Positions 16,893 through 26,281 of a DNA stretch of 64,000 bases are shown one piece after another. Where the stretch lies: the NCBI RefSeq assembly GCF_020447315.1, contig NZ_JAJADQ010000002.1:310001-374000 (forward strand), written 5' to 3'. Each line of letters opens with the position of its first letter. Positions within the stretch are counted from its first letter, which is position 1. Source of the DNA: Hymenobacter nitidus (GTDB lineage: Bacteria > Bacteroidota > Bacteroidia > Cytophagales > Hymenobacteraceae). The notes below the pieces were generated by a model that was not told the origin of the DNA, did not search any database, and was given only the letters and a program-made list of their open reading frames with translations. A program made the position numbers and the translations under genes.

Positions 16893-17702
16893 TTACCAAA
16901 ACCTAAAGCTGAAGCCGAGCTCTTTTATAGCTTGGCGGGCTGCTTCGCCTAACGTTATGGCCGCCTGGCTGCTGAGCATGCCTTCGGTATCGTAGGTAGC
17001 GGGAATAGTAGTATTCGGCAGCAGCGCTTCCAGCTGTGGTCGCGCTTCCTTCGCTTTTAATTTTCCTAGGGCTCGAATAGCATCATACTGTAGCATGGAC
17101 TCCGGGCTGTCCAACTTGGCAAGTAGCGGCTTGATGGCGGATTGCACCCTGAATTCAATGAATATGCTGGTCGCATTCGAGGAAATAGAGTGGTGGCTGC
17201 TCGTCAAATAGAGCGCAATTACTTCTTCTGTCAATTCGAGCAGACGGTTATTACGGATAGTCTGCAAGGCATAAATTCTGAGCGGCAAGTCATTCATCTG
17301 CAAGGCTTGGCGCACCAGGGCTGCGGTTGCCGGTAGCTTTCTTTTGCCTATTTCCCACAAGGCAGTTCTTTTGAGTTCTATATCTCCTCCGTTGAAGCTG
17401 GTTATAAGCTCATCATCAGTGAGAACCGGTCGGGGCTTTTGGGTCCGCAACTGCTGGAGGCGCAACTCAATGGCATGCGTCAGGAAAACGTCTTTATCAA
17501 TGTTTGACCTTGGATATGTTTGTCCCTGATGAATGAATGACGCCCTGAAATAGCCCGTCTTCGCCATTTCTACGGCCCATCCCGCCTCATCCAGTGGTAA
17601 GTTGAATTCTTTTGACAGCAGACGAAGAATCCCATCTTCTTCCTGGCCTTGGTTGAGTTCAGTAAAGATAAAGTTGACTATTTCCTTCGGGCTGGAGCTC
17701 AT
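16893..17702 (-). CDS. HEAT-repeat protein
   Basis: From ATG 17702 (MSSSPKEIVNF) the protein has 269 residues and is all-helical. Helix pairs typical of HEAT/PBS lyase-like repeats run from about residue 100 to the end: ELKRTALWEIGKRKLPATAA, LPLRIYALQTIRNNRL, MLQYDAIRALGKLKAKEARP. HEAT arrays usually mediate protein-protein contacts; no partner is known. It follows the PBP gene by 46 bp. Its base composition is clearly lower in GC than its neighbours, which suggests later acquisition. Confidence 0.75.
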   Translation of the reverse strand: MSSSPKEIVNFIFTELNQGQEEDGILRLLSKEFNLPLDEAGWAVEMAKTGYFRASFIHQGQTYPRSNIDKDVFLTHAIELRLQQLRTQKPRPVLTDDELITSFNGGDIELKRTALWEIGKRKLPATAALVRQALQMNDLPLRIYALQTIRNNRLLELTEEVIALYLTSSHHSISSNATSIFIEFRVQSAIKPLLAKLDSPESMLQYDAIRALGKLKAKEARPQLEALLPNTTIPATYDTEGMLSSQAAITLGEAARQAIKELGFSFRFW

Positions 17703-17748
17703 TTGCCGCGTCGTTGAAACTGAAAGATGTATGTGGTGTGCGGGCGGC

Positions 17749-19578
17749 CTAATACCCGTTTTTCGCCCGGTTTTGAATGCGCTTTTCCCAGCGTTTGCGC
17801 TTGGGGGCAATGTAGCCGCGCAGGTGCTTTTCCATCACCATCACGGCGCAGGGTGCGGCGGCGGTAGCCCCGAAGCCCGCGTTTTCGAGGTACACGGCCA
17901 CGGCTATTTTGGGGTTGTCGGCCGGGGCGAAGCCGACGAAGGCCGCATGATCGTCGCCCTCGTCGTTTTCCACGGTGCCAGTTTTGCCCGCGACGGTGAT
18001 GCCCACGTCGGCCAGGCTGGAGGCGTCGGCAGTGCCGCCGCGCTGCATGACGGCTACCATGCCGGGTATCAGAGCAGCGAAATGGGTGCTGTCGATGAGG
18101 GTGCGGTGCTTCTGGCTGAAGCGCGCCAGCGGGCCGTTCTGACCAATACCGCGCACCAGGTGGGGGGCGTAGTACCAGCCGCGGTTAGCAACAATGGCGG
18201 CCATATTCGCCATTTGCAGGCCCGTCAGGTTGATTTCGCCCTGCCCAATGCTTAGCGAGTAGATGGAGCGGTAGGTCCAGTTGCGGGTGCGGCGGGCTTT
18301 GTCGTAGTAAGCCGGGGTGGGCAGAAAGCCGGGTGCTTCCCGGGGCAAATCCACGCCCAGCGCCGAGTCGAGGCCGAAGGAGCGGGCGTAGCGCCGCCAC
18401 TGGGCCAGATTGGCATGGCGGGCCGCGACGGTGTCGGCCACCAGGCTGTCGGGTACCTGGTTGATGACGTTCTGCATCACCTGGTAGAAGTAGGGGTTGC
18501 AGCTGTACTTCAGGCCCGCGGTCAGGCTCTTGGCCGGCTTGTGGTAGTGCACGCAGCTCACCAGCGACTGGTCGCAGTGGAAGCCGGTGGCGGGGGTAAT
18601 GGCCTGCATTTGCAGGGCAATGGCGGCATTCACCAGCTTAAACACCGAGCCGGGCGGGTTGGCCAGCATGGCGGGCCGGTTGAGCAGGGGCATGTTCTCG
18701 TGCTCCAGCAGCTCGGCCCGCACCCCGGCCTGGTCGGGGGCGGTAAGGGTGGCGACGGGGTACACCGGGGCCGACACGTAAGCCAGAATTTCGCCGGTGC
18801 GCGGGTCGAGGGCCACGAGGTAGCCGCGGCGGTTGCCCATCAGCTTCTCGGCGTAGGCCTGCAGCTTAGCGTCGATGGTTAGGTGCAGGTCCTGGCCCTG
18901 CTGGAAGGTGGTATCCTTGGCCCAGGTGCCGTGCTGCTGGCCTTTCTTATCCAGAAGCGGGTGCAGGTAGCCGTGGCGGCCCGTGAGCAGGCCGTTGTAG
19001 TAGGCCTCCACGCCGCCGTTGCGCAGGCGGTAAAAGCGGCCGCGCCGGTAGCGCTGGGCCTGGCGGAAGAAGGGTTGGGCCTCGGCACTCCGGTAGCCCA
19101 GTACGGCGGCTCCGGCGGGCGTAGTGTAGGTGCGGGCCTCCCGCTGCACCAGCGTGAGGCGGGGCACGGTGGCGCTGCTGTCGCGGCGGATGCGCTCGGC
19201 TTCTTTTTTAGTCAGGCGCAGCTGGACGGGGTAGCCGGGGCGGGCCCCGGGGTACGGCAGGGCCTCGGCAATGCGGCGGCGTACGGTGGTCGAGTCCCAG
19301 CCCAGCAGCAGGCCCAGGGCCAGGGTATCGAGCGGGGGGCGCGTGGGCAGCTTGAGCAAGTATTGCAGGCGGGTGGCGACCAGCACCGAGTCGTTGCGGT
19401 CGAGGATGCGGCCCCGGTAGAGGGTGTCGGCAATGACCACGCGGCGCGGGGTATACACTTCGCCGGTGGTGGGGTCTTTGGTGGGGGCGCCGGTGGGGGA
19501 GTCGGGGGTGGAGCAGGCGGCCAGGGCGGCCAGCAGGGCCAGCAGACCGTTTTTCCACCTAGTGTAAGCAATGCGCAT
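17749..19578 (-). CDS. Class B penicillin-binding protein transpeptidase with a lipobox
   Basis: The 609-residue protein carries all transpeptidase motifs: S311-VF-K314 (PPGSVFKL), S359-C-N361 and K532-T-G534. An N-terminal dimerisation-type domain (about 45-215, RGRILDRNDSVLVAT) is typical of PBP2/FtsI proteins, which crosslink peptidoglycan stem peptides. Most class B PBPs have an uncleaved membrane anchor. Here the N-terminus is a short basic head, a hydrophobic core and ALAAC, a lipobox with Cys22, so lipid anchoring is predicted. It is therefore probably an accessory PBP, not the essential elongation or division enzyme. Confidence 0.9.
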   Translation of the reverse strand: MRIAYTRWKNGLLALLAALAACSTPDSPTGAPTKDPTTGEVYTPRRVVIADTLYRGRILDRNDSVLVATRLQYLLKLPTRPPLDTLALGLLLGWDSTTVRRRIAEALPYPGARPGYPVQLRLTKKEAERIRRDSSATVPRLTLVQREARTYTTPAGAAVLGYRSAEAQPFFRQAQRYRRGRFYRLRNGGVEAYYNGLLTGRHGYLHPLLDKKGQQHGTWAKDTTFQQGQDLHLTIDAKLQAYAEKLMGNRRGYLVALDPRTGEILAYVSAPVYPVATLTAPDQAGVRAELLEHENMPLLNRPAMLANPPGSVFKLVNAAIALQMQAITPATGFHCDQSLVSCVHYHKPAKSLTAGLKYSCNPYFYQVMQNVINQVPDSLVADTVAARHANLAQWRRYARSFGLDSALGVDLPREAPGFLPTPAYYDKARRTRNWTYRSIYSLSIGQGEINLTGLQMANMAAIVANRGWYYAPHLVRGIGQNGPLARFSQKHRTLIDSTHFAALIPGMVAVMQRGGTADASSLADVGITVAGKTGTVENDEGDDHAAFVGFAPADNPKIAVAVYLENAGFGATAAAPCAVMVMEKHLRGYIAPKRKRWEKRIQNRAKNGY

Positions 19579-19704
19579 GGGGTAAAGCTAGACAATTGTC
19601 GGGCTTCGGGGCGGGGCTTTTCGCTGAACGGGGCGGTTTTGGCGGTTTGGCGGGGAGCTAAGCCGTGCGCCTTACCTTGCGGACGGGCGCCTCACCCCCC
19701 CGGC

Positions 19705-19725
19705 CCCCTCTCCCGAGGAGAGGGG
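19705..19725. repeat. C/G-rich hairpin within a dispersed-repeat-like segment
   Basis: Arms 19705-19713 and 19717-19725 pair perfectly over 9 bp. The surrounding stretch 19691-19740 (runs of C, then GAGAGGGG and GGCGAGGTGG) looks like a dispersed intergenic repeat rather than coding DNA. This is judged by appearance only. Confidence 0.35.
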
Positions 19726-19753
19726 CAGCCACGGCGAGGTGGGACGCTCACGG

Positions 19754-20005
19754 TAGGTTAGTAAGGCATGTATGCTATGGGGTAAGGGTGTTTTGCCTTG
19801 GGTGAATCGTGTTTTCGATAAGGGAAGGAGAGTCTTAGGTCGGGTAAATAGTGTTTTGCACTAGTTAAGCAGTGTTTTCGATTGGGGCAGAGGTGTTTTG
19901 CCTTCGGCAACTAGTGTTTCGTGTTTGGAAACTGGTGTATTGCGGAAGGGAGAGGGTGTTTTCGGTTAAGGAAGGAGCGTTTTGCCTTCGGCAAATAGGA
20001 TTTTC
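19754..20005. repeat. 21-bp phased degenerate tandem array A
   Basis: Twelve consecutive 21-bp units run from 19754 to 20005, with no insertion or deletion between units. Each unit ends (plus strand) in a conserved core TGTTTTS, S being C or G. The cores end at 19795, 19816, 19837, 19858, 19879, 19900, 19921, 19942, 19963, 19984 and 20005; the first unit (19754-19774) is degenerate. The other 13-14 bases vary between units. Two units contain the hairpin-forming TTTGCCTTCGGCAAA. The array lies between two divergent genes and ends 120 bp before the ATG at 20126. No encoded protein is supported. Confidence 0.8.
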
Positions 20006-20125
20006 AGAGCAGCAAGGCAGGTAGGGGGTGGGGTTGGTATTGTTGAGCAAGTCGGCTACTTTGTAGCTGGTGAGCAGGCGCTTACCACGCCGGGCAGAGC
20101 GGTTCTGCCAGTTATAAGCAGTCAT

Positions 20126-20806
20126 ATGAAGAAGTTTAAAGAAGATCAGTTAGTAATGTGTGGGCAAGTGGTGGATTTTGTGACGAAGAATAAAGAGGCC
20201 ATAGCGGCCAGTGAGGCGGCTGAGCAGCAGGCCCAGGAGTTAGCCAGCACATACGCCCTGGTGGCGCAGGCCCAAGGCAGCGCCGTCAAGCGCACCAAAA
20301 CCCTTGCGCAGGACGCCCAAACGGCTAAAAAGACGCTGCTGGAGCTGCTGCCGGCGCTGCTGGGGCCGCTGGAGCGGATTGCCACCCGCCTCGGCGACAA
20401 CGACCTGCTGGCCTCGGTGACGCTGAGCAGCAAGCAGCTGCGGAAGCTGCGGCCCCTGGCGTTTGGGGCGGTGGTGCAGTCGGTGCTGGATAGCGCGGCC
20501 CGCCCCGCGGTGGTGCCGGAGCTGGGCAAGCAGGGCCTGAAGCCGGCGACCTTGCAGCCCCTGCGCGACGCACTGGCAGCCTTTCAAACGGCTCAGCCGG
20601 CTACGCGCAAGACCATCAACGAGCGGGTGGTGGCCGGGGCCGCGCTGGAAGATTTGCTGGACGAGCTGATGGGGGAGGTGCGGCAGCTGGATTCGGACAT
20701 GAAAGCCTTCAAGCTATTGAACCGGGAGCTGTATGAGGGGTACGCGCAGGCGCGCAAGCTGGTGACGACGGGTGGAACTAGTGAGAAGGTGGCGAGGCCG
20801 GTGTAG
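20126..20806 (+). CDS. Helical protein of unknown function
   Basis: The 226-residue protein starts at ATG 20126 (MKKFKEDQLVM). The open frame extends upstream to 19982 but there runs through array A, so that extension is rejected. The sequence is rich in Ala, Leu, Gln and Lys, predicted almost wholly helical with coiled-coil stretches (EAAEQQAQELAS, LDELMGEVRQLDSDMKAFK). It has no signal peptide, no membrane segment and no catalytic motif. It follows array A directly and is followed by its own terminator and a REP pair. Function is unknown. Confidence 0.75.
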   Translation: MKKFKEDQLVMCGQVVDFVTKNKEAIAASEAAEQQAQELASTYALVAQAQGSAVKRTKTLAQDAQTAKKTLLELLPALLGPLERIATRLGDNDLLASVTLSSKQLRKLRPLAFGAVVQSVLDSAARPAVVPELGKQGLKPATLQPLRDALAAFQTAQPATRKTINERVVAGAALEDLLDELMGEVRQLDSDMKAFKLLNRELYEGYAQARKLVTTGGTSEKVARPV

Positions 20807-20824
20807 GCGGAATTGAAGGGCAAT

Positions 20825-20866
20825 GCAAGAACGGCCCGCTTCTGATATGGAGCGGGCCGTTCTTGC
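20825..20866 (+). terminator. Terminator, 16-bp stem
   Basis: Arms 20825-20840 and 20851-20866 are perfect complements with a 10-nt loop and a following TTT. It ends the gene at 20126-20806. Confidence 0.8.
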
Positions 20867-20874
20867 GTTTGGCA

Positions 20875-20972
20875 GATGTAGAGACGCATACTTGCGTCTT
20901 AATCGTTGTTTATTCCGCATTATACCCACGCGTTATCGTTCAACGGGGAGACGCAAGTATGCGTCTCTACAT
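20875..20972. repeat. Inverted pair of REP elements (left of RAYT)
   Basis: Two copies of a 25-bp element with core GAGACGCA...TGCGTCT lie at 20875-20899 and, inverted, at 20948-20972. Each copy is itself palindromic (GAGACGCA / TGCGTCTC) and carries an outer GATGTA/TACAT tail that fixes orientation. The same element occurs twice more on the other side of the RAYT gene. Confidence 0.85.
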
Positions 20973-20997
20973 TGTTCGGGTGTTGTTGTTCCAAAAC

Positions 20998-21555
20998 CTA
21001 GCGGAACAGGCCTTCTTCGGCAGTTTGCTCGTGCTGCCAGCGGGTGGGGTTGGTGAGGATGTAGTGGCGGATTTTGTCTAGCTCCTCGGGGCTGCGCACA
21101 ACCCGGTCGTGGTAGCGGGGCTGCCAGGTGAGGGGCAGGTTGGCGCGGCGGGCCTGGGCGGTGGTGCCGGCTTTGAAGCCGCGCAGGATGGCCGCCAGAT
21201 TGTCGCGCTGGGGCGTGAAGCGGTTTTCGTAGTGCAGGGGCGGGGTGGGTTCGGTGGGTTTATCGAACAGCAGCAGGCCGTGCAGGTGGTCGGGCATAAG
21301 GATAAAAGCATCCAGCAGCACGAAGGGGAAGCGGGTCGGTATATGCTGCCAGGCGGCGGTAACCAGAGTGGCTACGGGCGTAGGGTGCAGGGCGGCTCGG
21401 TCCCAGTCGTGGTCGGGCACGAGGATGTCGCCGAAGTAGCGGGTGCGGTGCTGGGTGCAGATGGTGACGAAGTAGGCCCCGTTCTGCCCGTAGTCGTAGC
21501 CCCGCAGCCGGGTCGAGGCCACGCGGTATTTGTCATGGTATAATTCGGTAGCCAT
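20998..21555 (-). CDS. REP-associated tyrosine transposase (RAYT, Y1/HUH family)
   Basis: The 185-residue protein has the HUH metal motif HLH (His90, His92) inside AFILMPDHLHGLL, the N-terminal YFVTICTQ strand, the RAYT signature WQPRYHDRVVRSPEELDKIRHY and the candidate nucleophile Tyr165. RAYTs cut single-stranded REP DNA and are thought to spread REP elements. Full length and intact motifs suggest it is active. Inverted REP pairs on both sides (20875-20972 and 21570-21677) make a complete REP-RAYT unit. Confidence 0.92.
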   Translation of the reverse strand: MATELYHDKYRVASTRLRGYDYGQNGAYFVTICTQHRTRYFGDILVPDHDWDRAALHPTPVATLVTAAWQHIPTRFPFVLLDAFILMPDHLHGLLLFDKPTEPTPPLHYENRFTPQRDNLAAILRGFKAGTTAQARRANLPLTWQPRYHDRVVRSPEELDKIRHYILTNPTRWQHEQTAEEGLFR

Positions 21556-21569
21556 ATATTATATAGAAC

Positions 21570-21677
21570 GATGTAGAGACGCATACTTGCGTCTCGGCGT
21601 TGAACGAGGACGCCGGGGTATAATTCAAGGTAAATAACGTCAGCAACGATTGAGACGCAAATATGCGTCTCTACATC
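21570..21677. repeat. Inverted pair of REP elements (right of RAYT)
   Basis: The same element as on the left lies at 21570-21595 and, inverted, at 21652-21677. The copies differ from the left pair at one or two positions in the centre (CATACTTG versus CAAATATG). The 56 bp between them is not conserved with the left pair. Confidence 0.85.
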
Positions 21678-21725
21678 CGGTAGTGCCGTGCAGTAAAAAG
21701 CAGCCCGAATGGCCCAGACTAGATT

Positions 21726-22130
21726 TTATTTCGGTCTAAGTAGACCTTTGAATACTTTGAATATTGTAAATAAGATGACTGCATTTACTATCAAAAGTAT
21801 TGCTAACGGTTTACGTTTATCTAAGCACTCTATCAGCACATCAGTCGGAAAGTATTCTGAGAATCGAACATCGATATTCTTTTGCTTAGCTGCTGTTTCA
21901 TATTCGGTACTGTTTTCCCATTGTCTAGAAAAATAATATGTATTGTCGTTGTAAGTATTATTGTATTCAAATTCTATATGGTTCTTATCTAGGGTTATAA
22001 CCTTAGCTTGTACTGTAGTACTCTCGATCCACAATGCAAGGTTTGGCAAGGTTTGGTATATCATGAACAAGGCAGCTACTGTAAAAATTACTGCTCCAGC
22101 CCAGGAAGGAGAGTTATTATTGTTGCTCAT
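21726..22130 (-). CDS. Small membrane protein (DUF3592-like topology)
   Basis: The 134-residue protein has one hydrophobic helix near the N-terminus (14-33), a central soluble domain of about 65 residues (VQAKVITLDKNHIEFEYNN) and a second helix at about 108-128. This membrane-beta domain-membrane order is that of DUF3592 proteins, whose function is unknown. The gene is strongly AT-rich compared with its surroundings, a sign of horizontal transfer, and sits next to the REP-RAYT unit. Confidence 0.65.
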   Translation of the reverse strand: MSNNNNSPSWAGAVIFTVAALFMIYQTLPNLALWIESTTVQAKVITLDKNHIEFEYNNTYNDNTYYFSRQWENSTEYETAAKQKNIDVRFSEYFPTDVLIECLDKRKPLAILLIVNAVILFTIFKVFKGLLRPK

Positions 22131-22185
22131 GGATTAGTGAGGAATATAAAATTCAGAGTTTGCGTTGCTGCAACTCTAATAAAAG

Positions 22186-22214
22186 AGGGCGCTACTTCTT
22201 TGGAGTAGCGCCCT
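22186..22214 (-). terminator. Terminator of icmF
   Basis: Arms 22186-22196 and 22204-22214 pair over 11 bp with a 7-nt loop. It lies 24 bp past the icmF stop codon on the minus strand. Confidence 0.75.
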
Positions 22215-22238
22215 TTTAATTCAGTCCGAAAAGCCGAG

Positions 22239-25200
22239 TTACATATTCCTTCTATACTGCCCGCCAACTTCAAACAGCGCATTCGTAATCTGTCCCAGGG
22301 AGCAGAACTTCACCGTTTCCATCAACTCGGCGAAGAGGTTGCCGTTGGCAATGGCGACTTGCTGGAGCTGCTTGAGGCGGCTGGCGGTCTGGTCGGCGTT
22401 GCGGGTGTGCAGGATGTTGAGCATCTCGATCTGATACTGTTTTTCCTCGTCGGTGGCCCGGATAACCTCGGCAGGCACCACTGTGGGCGAGCCTTTGGAG
22501 GAGAGGAAGGTGTTCACGCCGATGATGGGATACTCGCCTGTGTGCTTGAGCATCTCGTAGTGCATGCTTTCCTCCTGAATCTTGCCGCGCTGGTACATGG
22601 TTTCCATGGCGCCCAGCACGCCGCCCCGCTCGGTGATGCGGTCAAACTCCATGAGCACGGCCTCTTCCACCAGGTCGGTGAGCTCCTCGATGATGAAGGA
22701 GCCTTGCAGCGGGTTTTCGTTTTTGGCCAAGCCCAGCTCCCGGTTGATGATGAGCTGAATGGCCATGGCCCGGCGCACCGATTCCTCGGTGGGGGTGGTA
22801 ATGGCCTCGTCGTAGGCGTTGGTGTGCAACGAGTTGCAGTTGTCGTAGATGGCGTAGAGGGCCTGCAGGGTGGTGCGGATATCGTTGAAGTCGATTTCCT
22901 GGGCGTGCAGGCTCCGGCCGCTGGTCTGGATGTGGTACTTGAGCATCTGGCTCCGGGCGTCGGCGCCGTACTTGAGCTTCATGGCCTTGGCCCAGATGCG
23001 GCGCGCCACGCGGCCAATGACGGCGTACTCGGGGTCGATGCCGTTGGAGAAGAAGAACGAGAGGTTGGGGGCGAAGTCGTTCACGCTCATGCCCCGGCTC
23101 ACGTAGTACTCCACGAAGGTGAAGCCGTTACTCAGCGTGAGGGCCAGCTGGGTGAGGGGGTTGGCGCCGGCTTCGGCAATGTGGTAACCGGAAATGGACA
23201 CCGAGTAGAAGTTGCGGACCTTCTCCTTGATGAAGTACTCCTGCACGTCGCCCATCAGGCGCAGGGCAAACTCGGTGGAGAAGATGCAGGTGTTCTGGGC
23301 CTGGTCTTCCTTCAGGATGTCGGCCTGCACGGTGCCGCGCACCTGCGAGAGGGTGCGGGTTTTGATGGTATGGTAGACGTCGGCCGGCAGCACCTGGTCG
23401 CCGGTCACGCCGAGCAGCATGAGGCCCAGGCCGTCGTTGCCCTGGGGCAGCTCGCCCTGGTAGCGGGGACGGTTGAGGCCCTTGTCGGCGTAGATCTGGT
23501 TGATTTTGGTATCTACTTCCGCTTCCAGGCCCTGCTCTTTAATGTATAGCTCACACTGCTGGTCGATGGCGGCGTTCATGAAGAAGGCGGCCAGGGTAGC
23601 CGCGGGGCCGTTGATGGTCATCGACACCGAGGTGCTGGGGTTGGCCAGGTTGAAGCCCGAGTAGAGCTTCTTGGCGTCGTCGAGGCAGCAGATGCTGACG
23701 CCGGCGTTGCCGATTTTGCCGTAGATGTCGGGCCGGTGGTCGGGGTCCTCGCCGTAGAGCGTCACCGAGTCGAAGGCCGTGGACAGGCGCTTGGCGGGCA
23801 GGCCCATGCTCACGTAGTGGAAGCGGCGATTGGTGCGCTCGGGGCCGCCTTCGCCGGCAAACATGCGGGTGGGGTCTTCGCCCTCGCGCTTGAAGGGAAA
23901 CACGCCGGCGGTGTAGGGGAATTCGCCGGGCACGTTTTCCTGGAGCTGCCAGCGCAAGAGGTCACCCCAGGCCGAGTAGCGCGGCAGGCTGACTTTGGGA
24001 ATCTGCTGGTTGGAGAGGCTGGTGGTGTGGGTCTGGATGCGGATTTCCTTGTCGCGCACCTTGAAGACGAACTCCGGGGCCTTGTAGGCGGCTACTTTTT
24101 GCGGCCAGGTTTCCAGGAGTTTCCAGTTCTGGCCGTCCAGCCGGAGTTTGACCTCCTCGAAGGTCCTCTCCAGGCCGGCCACGAGGCTTCCGGCATCGGG
24201 TCCACTGCCGCTGTTCCCGGCGCCAGGTCCGCCAGCGGGGTTTCCGACACTTTGGACGGCTCCGATGGCTTGTCGGATGCCGTAGAGCTGCTGAGCGGCG
24301 TCAGCTTGTTTAAGAACCCACTGGTCATATTGGCGGTTGGTTTCGGCGATTTCAGACAAGTACCGCGTGCGGTGCGGCGGAATGATATAGATTTTCTCGG
24401 AGTCTTCCTTGGTCGTGGCCAATTGGGAAGCGAAGGGTACACCGGTTTTAGCTTCGACCATGCTCAGAATGGCCCGGTAGAGGCGGTTCATGCCCGGGTC
24501 GTTGAACTGCGAGGCGATGGTGCCGAAGACGGGCATCTCGTCCAGGGGCTTGTCCCAGTGGCCGTGGTTGCGCTGGTACTGCTTGCGCACGTCGCGCAGG
24601 GCGTCGAGGGCGCCGCGCTTATCGAACTTGTTGAGGGCAATGACGTCGGCGAAGTCGAGCATGTCGATTTTCTCCAGCTGGGTGGCCGCCCCGTACTCGG
24701 GCGTCATCACGTAGAGGCTGGCGTCGGAGTGCTCGATGATTTCGGTGTCGCTTTGCCCGATGCCGGAGGTTTCGAGGATAATCAGGTCGAACTCGGCGGC
24801 GCGCACTACGTCGACGGCGTCCTGCACGTATTTGCTCAGGGCCAGGTTGCTCTGGCGGGTGGCCAGGCTGCGCATATACACCCGGGGCGAGTTGATGGAG
24901 TTCATCCGGATCCGGTCGCCGAGCAGGGCCCCGCCGGTCTTGCGCTTGCTGGGGTCGACGGAAATGATGGCAATGGTCTTCTCGGGGAAGTCCATCAGGA
25001 AGCGGCGCACCAGCTCATCGACGAGGGAAGATTTACCGGCGCCGCCGGTGCCGGTGATACCTAATATTGGAGTTTGGTTGGTGGTTTTTGGTTTTTTGCT
25101 TTCAGTGCCGTTTTCGGCTTGCTGGAAGCTATTAACCAACTGCGCTTTCACCCGCTCGAACTCCTCGGGGAAGTTTTCGGCGGCCGAAATCAGGCGGCCG

Positions 25201-25703
25201 ATGCTGCGGGCGTCTTTCTCTTTGACATGGGAGGCTTCGCCGTTCAGGTTCTGGCCGGTGGGGAAGTCGCAGCGCTGGAGAAGGTCGTTGATCATGCCCT
25301 GCAGGCCCATGGCGCGGCCGGCGTCGGGGGAGTAGATCTGCTCGATGCCGTAGGCATGCAGGTCTTCAATTTCGGTGGGCAGGATCACGCCGCCGCCGCC
25401 GCCGAAGAGGCGGATGTGGCCCGCGCCGCGCTCCTTGAGCAGGTCGTGCATGTACTTGAAGTACTCGTTGTGGCCGCCCTGGTAGGAGGTAATGGCAATA
25501 GCCTGAGCATCTTCCTGGATGGCGCAGTCCACGATTTCCTGCACCGAGCGGTTGTGGCCCAGGTGGATGACTTCGGCGCCACTGCTCTGGATGATGCGGC
25601 GCATGATGTTGATGGCCGCGTCGTGGCCGTCGAACAGCGCGGCGGCGGTGACGATGCGGATGTGGTTTTTCGGCTTATAGGGAGCGGCGGGAGCTGCTTG
25701 CAT
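22239..25703 (-). CDS. icmF: Fused isobutyryl-CoA mutase IcmF
   Basis: The 1154-residue fusion starts at ATG 25703 (MQAAPAAPY). Domain order: B12-binding domain (about 10-145, FDGHDAAIN with the cobalt-ligating His27), MeaI-like G-protein chaperone (Walker A GTGGAGKS near 218-225, then [17 protein letters not shown]), a Gly/Ser-rich linker, and the mutase barrel (from about 570, [18 protein letters not shown]). The enzyme interconverts isobutyryl-CoA and n-butyryl-CoA, and related acyl-CoAs, with adenosylcobalamin; the G domain protects and reloads the cofactor. The linker is longer than I would expect. It has its own promoter and terminator. Confidence 0.93.
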   Translation of the reverse strand: MQAAPAAPYKPKNHIRIVTAAALFDGHDAAINIMRRIIQSSGAEVIHLGHNRSVQEIVDCAIQEDAQAIAITSYQGGHNEYFKYMHDLLKERGAGHIRLFGGGGGVILPTEIEDLHAYGIEQIYSPDAGRAMGLQGMINDLLQRCDFPTGQNLNGEASHVKEKDARSIGRLISAAENFPEEFERVKAQLVNSFQQAENGTESKKPKTTNQTPILGITGTGGAGKSSLVDELVRRFLMDFPEKTIAIISVDPSKRKTGGALLGDRIRMNSINSPRVYMRSLATRQSNLALSKYVQDAVDVVRAAEFDLIILETSGIGQSDTEIIEHSDASLYVMTPEYGAATQLEKIDMLDFADVIALNKFDKRGALDALRDVRKQYQRNHGHWDKPLDEMPVFGTIASQFNDPGMNRLYRAILSMVEAKTGVPFASQLATTKEDSEKIYIIPPHRTRYLSEIAETNRQYDQWVLKQADAAQQLYGIRQAIGAVQSVGNPAGGPGAGNSGSGPDAGSLVAGLERTFEEVKLRLDGQNWKLLETWPQKVAAYKAPEFVFKVRDKEIRIQTHTTSLSNQQIPKVSLPRYSAWGDLLRWQLQENVPGEFPYTAGVFPFKREGEDPTRMFAGEGGPERTNRRFHYVSMGLPAKRLSTAFDSVTLYGEDPDHRPDIYGKIGNAGVSICCLDDAKKLYSGFNLANPSTSVSMTINGPAATLAAFFMNAAIDQQCELYIKEQGLEAEVDTKINQIYADKGLNRPRYQGELPQGNDGLGLMLLGVTGDQVLPADVYHTIKTRTLSQVRGTVQADILKEDQAQNTCIFSTEFALRLMGDVQEYFIKEKVRNFYSVSISGYHIAEAGANPLTQLALTLSNGFTFVEYYVSRGMSVNDFAPNLSFFFSNGIDPEYAVIGRVARRIWAKAMKLKYGADARSQMLKYHIQTSGRSLHAQEIDFNDIRTTLQALYAIYDNCNSLHTNAYDEAITTPTEESVRRAMAIQLIINRELGLAKNENPLQGSFIIEELTDLVEEAVLMEFDRITERGGVLGAMETMYQRGKIQEESMHYEMLKHTGEYPIIGVNTFLSSKGSPTVVPAEVIRATDEEKQYQIEMLNILHTRNADQTASRLKQLQQVAIANGNLFAELMETVKFCSLGQITNALFEVGGQYRRNM

Positions 25704-25735
25704 AGCGCGGGGGAATGGGGTGGAATTTGGGTGAG

Positions 25736-25743
25736 CGAAGGTA
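25736..25743 (-). promoter_or_regulatory. -7 promoter element of icmF
   Basis: The minus strand reads TACCTTCG, the TAnnTTCG variant seen before several genes here. It is 33 bp upstream of the ATG at 25703 and just inside the preceding terminator, which separates icmF from the upstream gene. Confidence 0.6.
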
Positions 25744-25746
25744 CGA

Positions 25747-25779
25747 AAAAAGCCCCGGCGGTGGGAGCGGGGGCTTTTT
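25747..25779 (-). terminator. Terminator of the 26179 gene
   Basis: Arms 25747-25756 and 25770-25779 (AAAAAGCCCC / GGGGCTTTTT) pair over 10 bp, 17 bp past the stop codon of the small unknown gene. Confidence 0.75.
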
Positions 25780-25795
25780 GGTGGATATAGTAACT

Positions 25796-26179
25796 TCAAG
25801 AGTCTTCTGGTTGCTCCTTGGCCAGCACACTGGGGTTGAGTACTTGCTCAAGCGGTCCGCGGCGCAGTAAATCGGTAATAGTGGCTTCTAGGCACTGCCG
25901 CGTCAATTCCCGCACGAACAAGTCAGGCGGACGCTGATAGAGGCCATTCAGGTCTTCATTCTGTTCCTTGGATAGTTTAATGGCAGTCTGTAAAAACTGG
26001 TAGGTCCAGACAGTAATGCCGTAATGCGGGCCATCCGGTAGGGTTACGTGGATGTTGCAAGCCTCATTTTCTCTATCCCAGTCACCACCCGTCACGAATG
26101 TTTCGGTTGCCTGGTCCCATCTGGTTGAGAAGTCAACATGTTCGAATTCGAGCCAGAGTGTAAAACTGGGTGTAGACAT
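25796..26179 (-). CDS. Small cytoplasmic protein of unknown function
   Basis: The 127-residue protein is acidic, without signal or membrane segment. The first half is predicted beta-rich ([32 protein letters not shown]) and the second half helical. Size and composition resemble single-domain immunity-type proteins, but no toxin is next to it and I do not recognise a family. It lies between array B and icmF, with array B 103 bp upstream of its start. Confidence 0.6.
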   Translation of the reverse strand: MSTPSFTLWLEFEHVDFSTRWDQATETFVTGGDWDRENEACNIHVTLPDGPHYGITVWTYQFLQTAIKLSKEQNEDLNGLYQRPPDLFVRELTRQCLEATITDLLRRGPLEQVLNPSVLAKEQPEDS

Positions 26180-26281
26180 GCTGTAAGTTTATGGGTAGTA
26201 CTCCGCAATAAATATATAAGCACTTGGGTAGGTAAGGCACTCGGTGCCGATATGCCGCCCCGTTGAGGCTAGTTGCCCAAG

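Noticed and set aside
19754-20005. Array A as a coding region
   Set aside because: An 86-codon minus-strand frame (19865-20125) enters it, but its translation is low-complexity with no start signal, and it stays open only because 21 is a multiple of 3.
20126-20806. Helical protein beside array A as a Nop-domain TIGR effector
   Set aside because: It is helical, but no Nop signature and no nuclease motif can be seen; proximity alone is not enough.
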